Positions 6,805 to 14,320 of a DNA stretch of 19,810 bases are shown piece after piece. The notes beneath the pieces are model-generated. The model did not search any database. It saw only the letters and a program-made list of their open reading frames with translations, and had not been told where the DNA came from. Where the stretch lies: NCBI GenBank assembly GCA_910580135.1, contig CAJTXC010000012.1:1-19810 (forward strand), given 5' to 3'. The number at the start of each line of letters is the position of its first letter. Within the stretch, counting starts at the first letter, position 1. The position numbers were made by a program, and so were the translations under genes. The DNA is from an uncultured Bacilli bacterium. GTDB lineage: Bacteria > Bacillota_I > Bacilli_A > RF39 > UBA660.

Positions 6805-8733
6805 ATGACTTTAGAAAACTTACCAGGCATAGGAGAAAAAAGTGCTAAACTTTTAAATAATTTAGGTATATATAGTGTGGATGATTTGGTGCGTAATTAT
6901 CCATATCGTTTTGACGTACTTGCAAAAAGAAGTATAGAAGATGTTAGATTTTATGATAACTTTGTAAGTGATGGCGTTGTTGAATCAAGTCCAGTAGTAA
7001 ACTTTTTTAAAGGAAGAATGAACCGGTTATCTTTTAGGTGTAACGTTCAAAATAAAATAATTAAAGTTACGATTTTTAATCGTGCCTTTATGAAGAATAA
7101 CATTAAACCAGGAAGTGTTGTTACGTTAATAGGAAAGTATAATCCGAAAACGCAAAACTTAACAGCAAGTAATATTTTACTTAAAGCGTTACCTAATGGT
7201 TTAGAGATAATTCCTGTTTATCATTTATGTAAGGGAATAACTTCTAAGCAGATGAAGAACTTTATTAATAGTGCGGTAAGTGTAAGTGGTGTTTCAAATA
7301 ATATACCTTCATCATTAAAAGATAAGTATGGGTTCATGGACGAAGAAGACGCTATAAAAGTAGTTCATAATCCTGTTGATGAACAAAGTTTAAAAACGGC
7401 TTTAAAAACGTTAAAATATGAAGAGATATTTACTTACATGAAAAAGGTAAGAGAACTTAAGAAGAAAAATGAAGAACATAATGATTTGTTTATTAAGAAC
7501 GTTAATGAAAAAATAGTTAATGACTTTATTAGTAACCTTCCGTTTGAATTAACTAGTGACCAAGAAAAGGTTATAGACGAAATGATAAGTGATTTAAAAA
7601 GTGATGTTAAAATGAACAGGTTACTTCAAGGTGATGTTGGATCTGGTAAAACGATAGTAGCTTTTGTTTTAGCATATGCATCTTTTACCGCAGGTTATCA
7701 AAGTGCCCTTATGGCGCCTACTGAAATACTTGCTATTCAACACTTTGAAAACGCTAGTAAGTTGTTTAAGGATACTGATTTTAAGATAGGTCTTTTAACT
7801 GGTAAGATGACTGCTAAAGAAAAAAAGAAAGTTTATCAAAAGTTAGAGAATAAAGAGATAGACTTGCTTATTGGAACGCATGCCCTTATTAGTGATAAGG
7901 TAACTTGGAATAATTTAGGTCTTGTTATAACTGATGAGCAACATAGGTTTGGTGTTAATCAAAGGCTTGCTTTAAAAAATAAGTCAGACGCACCAGACGT
8001 TTTAATGATGAGTGCAACACCAATACCTAGAACGTATGCTCTAACCATTTATGGTGATACTGATGTATCTAGTATAAAACAAAAGCCAAAGGGTAGACTT
8101 CCTGTTATTACAAGTGTAAAGAAAACGGATGAATTAAAAGACGTTTTAGAAGGTATTTATAGTGCTTTAAGAAATGGTAACCAAGCCTATGTTATCGCAC
8201 CGATGATAGAGGAAAACGAGGGCACTGATTACACTAACGTTAATGATTTAAAGCATAAGTTTGAATTAGCTTTTAAAAATTATACGGTGGAAATCTTACA
8301 CGGTAAGATGACTAACGAGGAAAAAGATAAGGTAATGAATGATTATCTGGAAGGTAAGATAAACATACTTATTTCTACTACGGTTGTTGAGGTAGGAGTG
8401 GACGTTTCTAATGCTACGGTTATGGTTATTTTTGATGCCGATAGGTTTGGGCTATCAACGCTTCACCAGCTACGTGGCAGGGTAGGAAGAAATAACTTGC
8501 AATCTTACTGTTATTTAATTAGTGATAAGGATAAGAAAAGACTTAAGATAATGGAAGAAACTGCTGATGGATATAAGATAAGTGAAGCGGACTTTAAACT
8601 TCGTGGTCAAGGTGATTTGTTTGGTAATCGTCAAAGTGGTGCTTTATCATTTAGGTTATCGGACGTTAGAAAAGATTATGACTTGCTTGTTAAAGTAAGA
8701 GATGATGTGAGTGAGTATTTTAAAAGGGAATAA
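6805..8733 (+). CDS. recG: ATP-dependent DNA helicase RecG
   Basis: 642 residues, slightly shorter than the usual 670-700 but with all domains. RecG regresses stalled replication forks and migrates Holliday junctions. The N-terminal helix-hairpin-helix-like LPGIGEKSAKLLNNLGI leads into the wedge (OB) domain. Walker A GDVGSGKT is at residues 276-283 and the DEQH box at 377-380, followed by RFGVNQR. MMSATPIPRT is motif III. HQLRGRVGR (554-562) is motif VI, and the RecG-specific C-terminal FKLRGQGDLFGNRQSG is intact. The start is the ATG after AGAAGGTAATATTT. It stands alone on its own promoter, divergent from the germination operon leader. Confidence 0.98.
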   Translation: MTLENLPGIGEKSAKLLNNLGIYSVDDLVRNYPYRFDVLAKRSIEDVRFYDNFVSDGVVESSPVVNFFKGRMNRLSFRCNVQNKIIKVTIFNRAFMKNNIKPGSVVTLIGKYNPKTQNLTASNILLKALPNGLEIIPVYHLCKGITSKQMKNFINSAVSVSGVSNNIPSSLKDKYGFMDEEDAIKVVHNPVDEQSLKTALKTLKYEEIFTYMKKVRELKKKNEEHNDLFIKNVNEKIVNDFISNLPFELTSDQEKVIDEMISDLKSDVKMNRLLQGDVGSGKTIVAFVLAYASFTAGYQSALMAPTEILAIQHFENASKLFKDTDFKIGLLTGKMTAKEKKKVYQKLENKEIDLLIGTHALISDKVTWNNLGLVITDEQHRFGVNQRLALKNKSDAPDVLMMSATPIPRTYALTIYGDTDVSSIKQKPKGRLPVITSVKKTDELKDVLEGIYSALRNGNQAYVIAPMIEENEGTDYTNVNDLKHKFELAFKNYTVEILHGKMTNEEKDKVMNDYLEGKINILISTTVVEVGVDVSNATVMVIFDADRFGLSTLHQLRGRVGRNNLQSYCYLISDKDKKRLKIMEETADGYKISEADFKLRGQGDLFGNRQSGALSFRLSDVRKDYDLLVKVRDDVSEYFKRE

Positions 8734-8761
8734 TTGACATATTGTTAAAAATATATATAAT
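8734..8761 (+). promoter_or_regulatory. promoter of the methyltransferase gene
   Basis: TTGACA (8734-8739), 16-base spacer, TATAAT (8756-8761), immediately after the recG stop and about 39 bases before the chosen start. Confidence 0.75.
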
Positions 8762-8799
8762 ATTGTAAAAATTATTAATTTTATAGGTTGGGGGTTATT

Positions 8800-9564
8800 A
8801 TGATACTTTATAAGTATAAAGACTATAATTCAGATACAATTATTCAAATAGACGAATCTCTAGATATTCCTACTGAATGTTGTACATCAAGAGAGGAAGC
8901 TTATAATTTTGTAGAATATATTTTAAAAAGAAGTATTACTAATGTAACTGGATGGCGAGATAATGATTTTAAGGGAAAAAGATTTTTAGATATTGGAATG
9001 GGAAATGGAAATGTTCTTCATTATGTTAAAAATTTATTAAAGATCGATGTTTATGGCGTTGATATTAGTAATTACTTGGATTTTGATAATTATATTGAAG
9101 GTAAAACATTTACGAGTAAGGATATATGTGATTTACCAAAAGAATTAATTGGTACGTTTGATGTTGCTTATCAAAGGCTTTTTTCTGTTCCATTTAATGA
9201 TACATCAAGAGTTTTACTTGCTGCTTCAAGAGCATTAAAGCCTGATGGTCATTATTTGGTTACTTTTGATGATGAGTATTACGAGCATGAAGATTCATTT
9301 GTAGTCAAAATTTTAAATGAAATATACTCTAAAGTAGAAGTTAATAAATGTTATGGTAAAATTAAAACATGTATAGCTTCATATCCTCGCCCTAACCCAG
9401 TATTAACTCCAATAGAAAGTTATTATTGTGTTGTAACTGATGAAGAGTATTGGCAGTTTAAAAGCATGGATTATGACGATAGGTTAAAATTTATAGATCT
9501 TTCTGATACTGAAAGAAAAGAATTTTTAAATATGCCTTGTTCTGAAAGAAAAAAATTTAAATAA
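8800..9564 (+). CDS. class I SAM-dependent methyltransferase with C-terminal 11-residue repeats
   Basis: 254 residues from ATG 8800, chosen because a GGGGG ribosome-binding site (8790-8794) lies just upstream; an in-frame TTG at 8788 precedes that site and is unlikely. FLDIGMGNGN is SAM-binding motif I, GVDIS the acidic end of beta 2, GTFDVAYQRLF motif IV and ALKPDGHYLVTF the post-motif typical of small-molecule methyltransferases of the Methyltransf_11/25 type. The substrate cannot be inferred. The last 36 residues contain three degenerate tandem 11-residue units (219-229, 230-240, 241-251) of form x-F-x-x-[ML]-x-x-x-[DE]-R-x. Single-gene unit with its own promoter and terminator. Confidence 0.8.
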   Translation: MILYKYKDYNSDTIIQIDESLDIPTECCTSREEAYNFVEYILKRSITNVTGWRDNDFKGKRFLDIGMGNGNVLHYVKNLLKIDVYGVDISNYLDFDNYIEGKTFTSKDICDLPKELIGTFDVAYQRLFSVPFNDTSRVLLAASRALKPDGHYLVTFDDEYYEHEDSFVVKILNEIYSKVEVNKCYGKIKTCIASYPRPNPVLTPIESYYCVVTDEEYWQFKSMDYDDRLKFIDLSDTERKEFLNMPCSERKKFK

Positions 9565-9576
9565 TTTTATAAAAAT

Positions 9577-9617
9577 AAAAGAATGAAAAGTATTTACATA
9601 AAATTTCATTCTTTTTT
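9577..9617 (+). terminator. intrinsic terminator after the methyltransferase gene
   Basis: AAAAGAATGAAA (9577-9588), 15-base loop, TTTCATTCTTTT (9604-9615) continuing in T. Confidence 0.75.
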
Positions 9618-9676
9618 CTAAATTTTAGGGGAATTTTAAAAGTTTTGGAGAAGTATAAGTTGGGAGGTGGTTTAAA

Positions 9677-10531
9677 GTGAACCAAGATAAAATGTTTTTA
9701 GTTAATAAAATATTTAATAATAATGAAATTAGGTCAGTTTGGAATAAGGAGGAAGAAAAATATTATATAAGTGTAGTTGATGTTATAGAAGCTTTAGTCG
9801 AAAGTAAAGAACCAAGAAAATATTGGAATTGGTTAAAAAACAAATTAAAAAAAGAAGAAAATTTTGAAACGTCTAGTATTACTAGACAGTTGAAATTAAG
9901 AGCACAAGATGGTAAATATCGTATGACTGATGTATGTGATATAGAAGGTATTTTTAGAATTATAGAGTCTGTACCATCTAAGAATGCAGAACCAATAAAA
10001 CAATGGCTAGCACGTTTAGGTAGTGAAAGAATAGACGAAGTATTTGATCCATCTATTGCAGCTCAAAGAGCGATGGATTTATATCGTGAAAAAGGCTATG
10101 ATGAGGCATGGATTGCAAAAAGAGTTAAAACATTACAACAAAGAAAAGAATTAACTGATATATGGAAAGAAAATGGAGTTAATGGAGATAAGGAATATGC
10201 CATACTTACCAACGAAATTTATAAAACTTGGTCTGGAATGACTGCTAAAGAGTATAAAGAATATAAAGGACTTAGAAAAGAATCATTAAGGGATAATATG
10301 GATAACATAGAACTTATTTTAACTGATTTATCTGAAGAAGCTACAAAGAGATTAGCTGCTAAGAAAAGGCCGCAAGGGTTAAGAGAAAATATTAAGATTG
10401 CTAAAACCGGTGGTAATGTTGCTAAAGTAGCAAAAGATGAATTAGAAGAACAACTAGGAGAAAAAATAGTTAATAATGATAATAAATTAGATTATGAATA
10501 TATTGATGAAAAATTAATTGGTAATAAATAG
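9677..10531 (+). CDS. BRO-N domain protein, phage antirepressor/DinD-like (copy 1)
   Basis: 284 residues from a GTG start with GGGAGGTGG six bases upstream. The N-terminal BRO-N DNA-binding domain spans about 10-115: VWNKEEEKYYISVVDVIEAL, then YWNWLKNKLKK, DIEGIFRIIESVPSKNAEPIKQWLARLG. The C-terminal part (GYDEAWIAKRVKTLQQRKELTDIWKENG and AILTNEIYKTWSGMTAKEYKEYKGL) matches the region shared by DinD-like and antirepressor-like proteins, with a closing NVAKVAKDELEEQLGEKIV. Such proteins act as phage antirepressors or SOS-linked regulators; the role here is inferred. Fifteen bases separate it from a clear paralogue. No integrase, capsid or repressor gene is nearby. Confidence 0.85.
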   Translation: MNQDKMFLVNKIFNNNEIRSVWNKEEEKYYISVVDVIEALVESKEPRKYWNWLKNKLKKEENFETSSITRQLKLRAQDGKYRMTDVCDIEGIFRIIESVPSKNAEPIKQWLARLGSERIDEVFDPSIAAQRAMDLYREKGYDEAWIAKRVKTLQQRKELTDIWKENGVNGDKEYAILTNEIYKTWSGMTAKEYKEYKGLRKESLRDNMDNIELILTDLSEEATKRLAAKKRPQGLRENIKIAKTGGNVAKVAKDELEEQLGEKIVNNDNKLDYEYIDEKLIGNK

Positions 10532-10546
10532 TAAGGAGGACTTTGT

Positions 10547-11365
10547 ATGGAAAATAAAATAGCATTATTTGAAGAAAAAGAAATAAGAAGGACTTGGCAA
10601 GATAAGAAGTGGTATTTTAGTATTGAAGATATAGTATATGCGCTCACTGATTCTAAGGATCCTAAACAATATATAAATAAATTAAGAAAGAGAGATGAAA
10701 TACTTAGTCAAGGGTGGGTACAAATTGTACATACCCTTAAAATGAAAACAAAAGGCGGTATGCAAAAAATAAACTGTGCTGATACTGAAGGTATTCTTAG
10801 AATTATTCAGTCTATTCCTTCAAAAAAAGCAGAACCATTTAAAAGGTGGCTAGCAAAGGTTGGAGCAGAAAGAATTGAAGAAATAAATAATCCTGAACTT
10901 GCAATGGATAGAATGAAAAGATTATATGAGCAAAAGGGATATTCTAAGGCATGGATAGAACAAAGAGAACGTGGTATAACAACAAGGCATAATTTAGTAG
11001 ATGAATGGAAAGAAAGAGGTACTAGTAAAGCTCTTGATTATGCAATTCTTACAAACGAAATATATAAAACTGGTTTTGGATTAACAGCTAAGGAATATAA
11101 AAAAGTAAAAGGAATACACGAAAGTAGAAATTTAAGAGATTCGATGACTAATATAGAACTTGCATTAACTAATCTTGGTGAAGCAGCAGCGGTAGAAATA
11201 CATAAAAGTAATGAAAGTATCGGTATGAATGATTTAAAGAAAGACGTTACAGGTGCTGGTGGTGTTATGAAAAAAGCTAAAGATGAACTAGAGGATAAAA
11301 TAAAAAGACCAGTTGTTTCTAGCGAAAATTACCTTAATTTAACTGATAAAGATAGGTTGAATTAA
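10547..11365 (+). CDS. BRO-N domain protein, phage antirepressor/DinD-like (copy 2)
   Basis: 272 residues from ATG after AAGGAGG (spacing eight). Same architecture as copy 1 throughout: KKWYFSIEDIVYALTDSKDPKQY, DTEGILRIIQSIPSKKAEPFKRWLAKVG, GYSKAWIEQRERGITTRHNLVDEWKERG, AILTNEIYKTGFGLTAKEYKKVKG, LGEAAAVEIHKSNESIGMNDLKKDVTGAGGV, ELEDKIKRPVVSSENYL. The two copies are plainly homologous but well diverged, so the duplication is old or they were acquired as a pair. An imperfect 29-bp palindrome lies within the coding sequence (10710-10738). Almost certainly an operon with copy 1. Confidence 0.85.
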   Translation: MENKIALFEEKEIRRTWQDKKWYFSIEDIVYALTDSKDPKQYINKLRKRDEILSQGWVQIVHTLKMKTKGGMQKINCADTEGILRIIQSIPSKKAEPFKRWLAKVGAERIEEINNPELAMDRMKRLYEQKGYSKAWIEQRERGITTRHNLVDEWKERGTSKALDYAILTNEIYKTGFGLTAKEYKKVKGIHESRNLRDSMTNIELALTNLGEAAAVEIHKSNESIGMNDLKKDVTGAGGVMKKAKDELEDKIKRPVVSSENYLNLTDKDRLN

Positions 11366-11383
11366 TTTAATGATTATAAAATA

Positions 11384-11417
11384 AAAATGTGTAAGCTTAA
11401 TAACTTGCACATTTTTT
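11384..11417. terminator. bidirectional terminator between antirepressor and coat genes
   Basis: AAAATGTGTAAG (11384-11395), 8-base loop, CTTGCACATTTT (11404-11415) with one G-U pair and a T-run to 11417. The A-run on the left serves the converging minus-strand coat pair. Confidence 0.8.
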
Positions 11418-11419
11418 GT

Positions 11420-11668
11420 TTAATTTTTACTTTGTAATTTAGACACCATAGTTTCAATTTTATTAGCTTCTACGTTATTAATGGTATACCAACCATATTT
11501 AGTCATTTCATCATACGTATCAGCTTGACTTTGCATTATATCATCTAGACACTTTTTAAGTGCAGACCTAGAATCTTCGTTAGAACTTTCTAAAGTACCA
11601 TGAACATATACTTCAACGGTACTTTTAAGAATTAATAAATAATTTTCCATTATAAGTTTATCATTCAT
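11420..11668 (-). CDS. CotF-like spore coat protein
   Basis: 82 residues. The helical segment SRSALKKCLDDIMQSQADTYDEMTKYGWY followed by NNVEANKI matches the coat F (ferritin-like, DUF/CotF) pattern ending in M..xGWY. It is about the length of a single CotF domain, assembled in the spore coat of the mother cell. It overlaps the upstream gene by 8 bases (stop and start interleaved), so the two form one unit with likely contacts between the products. Confidence 0.75.
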   Translation of the reverse strand: MNDKLIMENYLLILKSTVEVYVHGTLESSNEDSRSALKKCLDDIMQSQADTYDEMTKYGWYTINNVEANKIETMVSKLQSKN

Positions 11669-11852
11669 TTTGTTTAGCCTCCAATACGTTCATTAATCTT
11701 TGTTTAGCCTCATTATGCTTAGTTAATTCGTTATTCATAAGATTAACTAAGTTTTCATCTTCTAAATTTTGAAGACCAGCTTCAATTATCTTAATAATAT
11801 TTCCTTCGTGTCCTACTGCATCTTCAAAATAAAGTAATTCTTTTTGTGTCAT
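11661..11852 (-). CDS. small helical spore-coat-associated protein
   Basis: 63 residues, all predicted helix: MTQKELLYFEDAVGHEGNIIKIIEAGLQNLEDENLVNLMNNELTKH resembles the small partner of CotF-like proteins in Clostridia (Q-KELLY-EDA-GHE start). AAGGAGGAAATAAT precedes the ATG. It translates into the CotF-like gene with an 8-base overlap. A mother-cell promoter is expected upstream but none is convincing in the sequence. Confidence 0.7.
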   Translation of the reverse strand: MTQKELLYFEDAVGHEGNIIKIIEAGLQNLEDENLVNLMNNELTKHNEAKQRLMNVLEAKQNE

Positions 11853-11910
11853 ATTATTTCCTCCTTGTTACTTATTATGTACATATATTGACTAGCATAA
11901 ACACGAAGTG

Positions 11911-11939
11911 TTGCAAAAATTATATTTTTTTCATATAAT
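11911..11939 (+). promoter_or_regulatory. glmS promoter
   Basis: TTGCAA (11911-11916), 17-base spacer, TATAAT (11934-11939). The -35 overlaps the 13-bp palindrome AACACGAAGTGTT (11900-11912), a possible operator. Transcription from about 11946 runs through the ribozyme. Confidence 0.8.
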
Positions 11940-11988
11940 AAAATATATAAAGATAAAGAGGAATATGAAAGGAAAAACTTCTTTTTCT

Positions 11989-12125
11989 AGCGCCAGACCC
12001 TTAAGTGGGTGACGAGGTTTGTGGTTATCGAAATATTCGGCGGATACCACAACGGACTTGTGAGTCGTAAGAAATACTTTTAAAAAATAAAATCAAAATT
12101 ATAACAGAGAGGTATTTCGCACAGT
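11989..12125 (+). ncRNA. glmS ribozyme/riboswitch
   Basis: In the 308-base gap before glmS. The core landmarks are in order: AGCGCC at 11989-11994 (self-cleavage predicted between A11989 and G11990), GACGAGG at 12011-12017, TATCGAA and TTCGGCGGAT with the pairing GTGGT/ACCAC, then GTAAGAAATAC paired to GGTATTTCGCAC near the 3' end. The small P1/P2 arm ACCC...GGGT is also present. Glucosamine-6-phosphate is the known cofactor; cleavage destabilises the glmS mRNA and closes the feedback loop. Position directly 5' of glmS confirms the call. Confidence 0.95.
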
Positions 12126-12160
12126 TATTTTTATTATGTATTTAAAAGGAGAAAAATAAT

Positions 12161-13972
12161 ATGTGTGGAATAGTTGGTTACGTAGGGAGTAATAAAAACT
12201 CTGTGCATGTTTTAATCGACGGATTAAAAAAATTAGAATATAGAGGATATGATTCGGCGGGAATTGCATATCTTGAAAATAATAAGTTAAACATTATAAA
12301 AAGTGTTGGTGAATTAAAAAAATTGGAAAGTAAGGTAAATTTTGGTGTTTCATCTAACATTGGGTTAGGTCATACCAGGTGGGCAACTCATGGCATAGCA
12401 GATGAAGTTAACTCGCATCCTCATAAGGTAGGAAAGTTTACTATCGTTCATAACGGAATCGTAGAAAATTACAACGAACTTAGAAGTAAACTTAAAAGCG
12501 AGGGTTACGGTTTTAAATCAGAAACAGATACTGAGGTAGTAGCAGCCTTGCTAGATAGCATTTATAAAACTAATAATGATGTTTTAAAAAGCATTAGAAA
12601 AATGACGGATATATTAGATGGCTCTTATGCTCTAGGTATTATGTGCGAGGACGATAATGATACTTTATACGTTGCAAAAAATAAAAGCCCTTTGATAATA
12701 GGTGTTGGTGAAGGTGATAATTATATCGCATCAGACGTTCCAGCAATACTTGATAAAACAAAAAAATATATAGCACTTGAAGATGGTTGTTACGCAAAGA
12801 TAACTAGTAGTGAAATAAATTTGTATAAAGATGGTATTAAAAAGGATTTTAACGTAGAAGAATTTAAGTATGATGCATCTGATATTTCTAAAAAAGGTTA
12901 TGAGCATTTTATGCTTAAAGAAATGCACGAACAACCTGAAGTATTTAGAAGAACGACTAATCCTTATTTGGAAAGTGGTATAGATAGTTTGATTGCTAAA
13001 ATGCCTGATTTTACTAAGTACGGGAAAATTAGAATAGTAGCATGTGGTAGTGCAACTCACGCTGGATTAGTTGGAAAGCAAATGATAGAAAAATTTGCTA
13101 ATGCAGAGGTACAAGTTGATACAGCTAGTGAGTTTAGATATTGCAAACAATTTTTAAAAGAAGATGAATTAGTAATCGTAGTATCACAATCTGGTGAAAC
13201 TGCTGATACGTTAGAAGCTTTAAACATTGCTAAGAAAAATGGTAATGATACGTTAGGAATTATAAACGAAAAGGGAAGTACCATTGCAAGGGAAGCTAAA
13301 ATGGTTTTATATACGGAAGCTGGAAAAGAAATCGCTGTTGCAACAACCAAGGCTTATTCGGCTCAGGTTGCTCTGCTTTCTCTTATCGCTCTTAATCTTT
13401 CTTATAAAAAGGATTTAGTTGACAAAAAAGAGATAAAAGAAATATTAGAGGATGCTAACAAATTACCTGGATATATAGAAAGCTTGTTAAATAAAGAAGA
13501 GGACTATAAAAAAATAGCAGAAGACATAAAAGATTATAATGACATATTCTTTATTGGTAGAGGAATTGATTATGCACTAGCTATGGAAGGCTCATTAAAA
13601 CTTAAGGAGATATCTTATACTCATAGTGAAGCCTATGCAGCTGGAGAGTTAAAACACGGAACGATTTCCTTAATTGATGAGGGAACTCCTGTTGTTGCGA
13701 TAGTAACAGATGATAATATTGCACCAAAAACAATTAGTAATATTAAAGAGGTTAAGTCAAGAGGTGCAAATGTTATATACATAACAAATAAAAAAGATGA
13801 AAATGAAGATGGATTTTATGATAAAAAGATAGTTGTTCCTAAAGTAAATTATTTATTGCAACCACTTCTTACGGTTATTCCTCTTCAAATGGTTGCATAC
13901 GAACTTGCTAAACTAAAGGGGTGCAGTATTGATAAGCCAAAGAACCTAGCTAAGAGTGTAACGGTAGAATAG
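12161..13972 (+). CDS. glmS: glutamine--fructose-6-phosphate aminotransferase (isomerizing)
   Basis: 603 residues, full length. It makes glucosamine-6-phosphate from fructose-6-phosphate and glutamine, the first step to UDP-GlcNAc and peptidoglycan. MCGIVGYVG gives the N-terminal Cys nucleophile after Met removal. HTRWATHG and HNGIVENY mark the class II glutaminase domain. Two SIS sugar-isomerase domains follow, with ACGSATHAG, SQSGETADT, TTKAYSAQ and HSEAYAAGELKHG, and the C-terminal tail LAKSVTVE closes the active site. AAGGAG lies about nine bases before the ATG. Controlled by the ribozyme in its leader. Confidence 0.99.
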   Translation: MCGIVGYVGSNKNSVHVLIDGLKKLEYRGYDSAGIAYLENNKLNIIKSVGELKKLESKVNFGVSSNIGLGHTRWATHGIADEVNSHPHKVGKFTIVHNGIVENYNELRSKLKSEGYGFKSETDTEVVAALLDSIYKTNNDVLKSIRKMTDILDGSYALGIMCEDDNDTLYVAKNKSPLIIGVGEGDNYIASDVPAILDKTKKYIALEDGCYAKITSSEINLYKDGIKKDFNVEEFKYDASDISKKGYEHFMLKEMHEQPEVFRRTTNPYLESGIDSLIAKMPDFTKYGKIRIVACGSATHAGLVGKQMIEKFANAEVQVDTASEFRYCKQFLKEDELVIVVSQSGETADTLEALNIAKKNGNDTLGIINEKGSTIAREAKMVLYTEAGKEIAVATTKAYSAQVALLSLIALNLSYKKDLVDKKEIKEILEDANKLPGYIESLLNKEEDYKKIAEDIKDYNDIFFIGRGIDYALAMEGSLKLKEISYTHSEAYAAGELKHGTISLIDEGTPVVAIVTDDNIAPKTISNIKEVKSRGANVIYITNKKDENEDGFYDKKIVVPKVNYLLQPLLTVIPLQMVAYELAKLKGCSIDKPKNLAKSVTVE

Positions 13973-13998
13973 AAATAATTAAAATATATTAAAAATGA

Positions 13999-14027
13999 TT
14001 GACAAGCATTAAAAAAATCTATATTAT
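13999..14027 (+). promoter_or_regulatory. promoter of small RNA downstream of glmS
   Basis: TTGACA (13999-14004, consensus), 17-base spacer, TATTAT (14022-14027), beginning 27 bases after the glmS stop. Predicted start near 14034. Confidence 0.8.
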
Positions 14028-14033
14028 TATAAT

Positions 14034-14119
14034 AGCGTGAGAATATCACGCAAGGTACTTTTACGATTTAGTTGAAAGTACAACCAAAACCCCCTTGGAG
14101 CCTTATGGCTCCTCTTTTT
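14034..14119 (+). ncRNA. unidentified stand-alone small RNA (about 86 nt)
   Basis: It occupies the first part of the 348-base gap after glmS. Hairpin 1 is GCGTGA/TCACGC (14035-14051). Hairpin 2 is GTACTTT/AAAGTAC (14055-14081) with a 13-base loop. An unpaired A/C-rich strand ends in five C (14090-14094), and the terminator follows. CAAGG (14051-14055) can also pair with CCTTG (14093-14097), enclosing hairpin 2. No ORF with a ribosome-binding site lies inside. I recognise no known family; an sRNA or small aptamer is inferred. Confidence 0.65.
14097..14119 (+). terminator. intrinsic terminator of the small RNA
   Basis: GGAGCC, TTAT loop, GGCTCC (14097-14112) then TCTTTTT. The 200 bases from here to the next gene contain no supported feature apart from the GGAG ribosome-binding site at its end. 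Confidence 0.85.
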
Positions 14120-14320
14120 ATTTAAAACTTTATTTTAGGAGAAAAATACCGTATAATAAAAAAGAAAGAAATTGAGATTATAATGTAACTAGTATTTTTT
14201 TTAAAATTGATCAAAGGCTTGGGGTGTCTCTAATTTAATAAAAAATATGAGGAGATGTATAAATAATAATTTAAAAATAACCAGTAAGAAATATAAAATA
14301 TGATAGGTTAGGAGAACAAT

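Noticed and set aside
11853..11910. Mother-cell (sigma-E/K) promoter for the coat pair
   Set aside because: A CATAATAA-like -10 exists on the minus strand, but no correctly spaced -35 could be found.
12731..13350. Minus-strand open frames inside glmS
   Set aside because: glmS is full length in the other strand; these encode low-complexity Phe/Cys/Ser-rich strings with no start signal.
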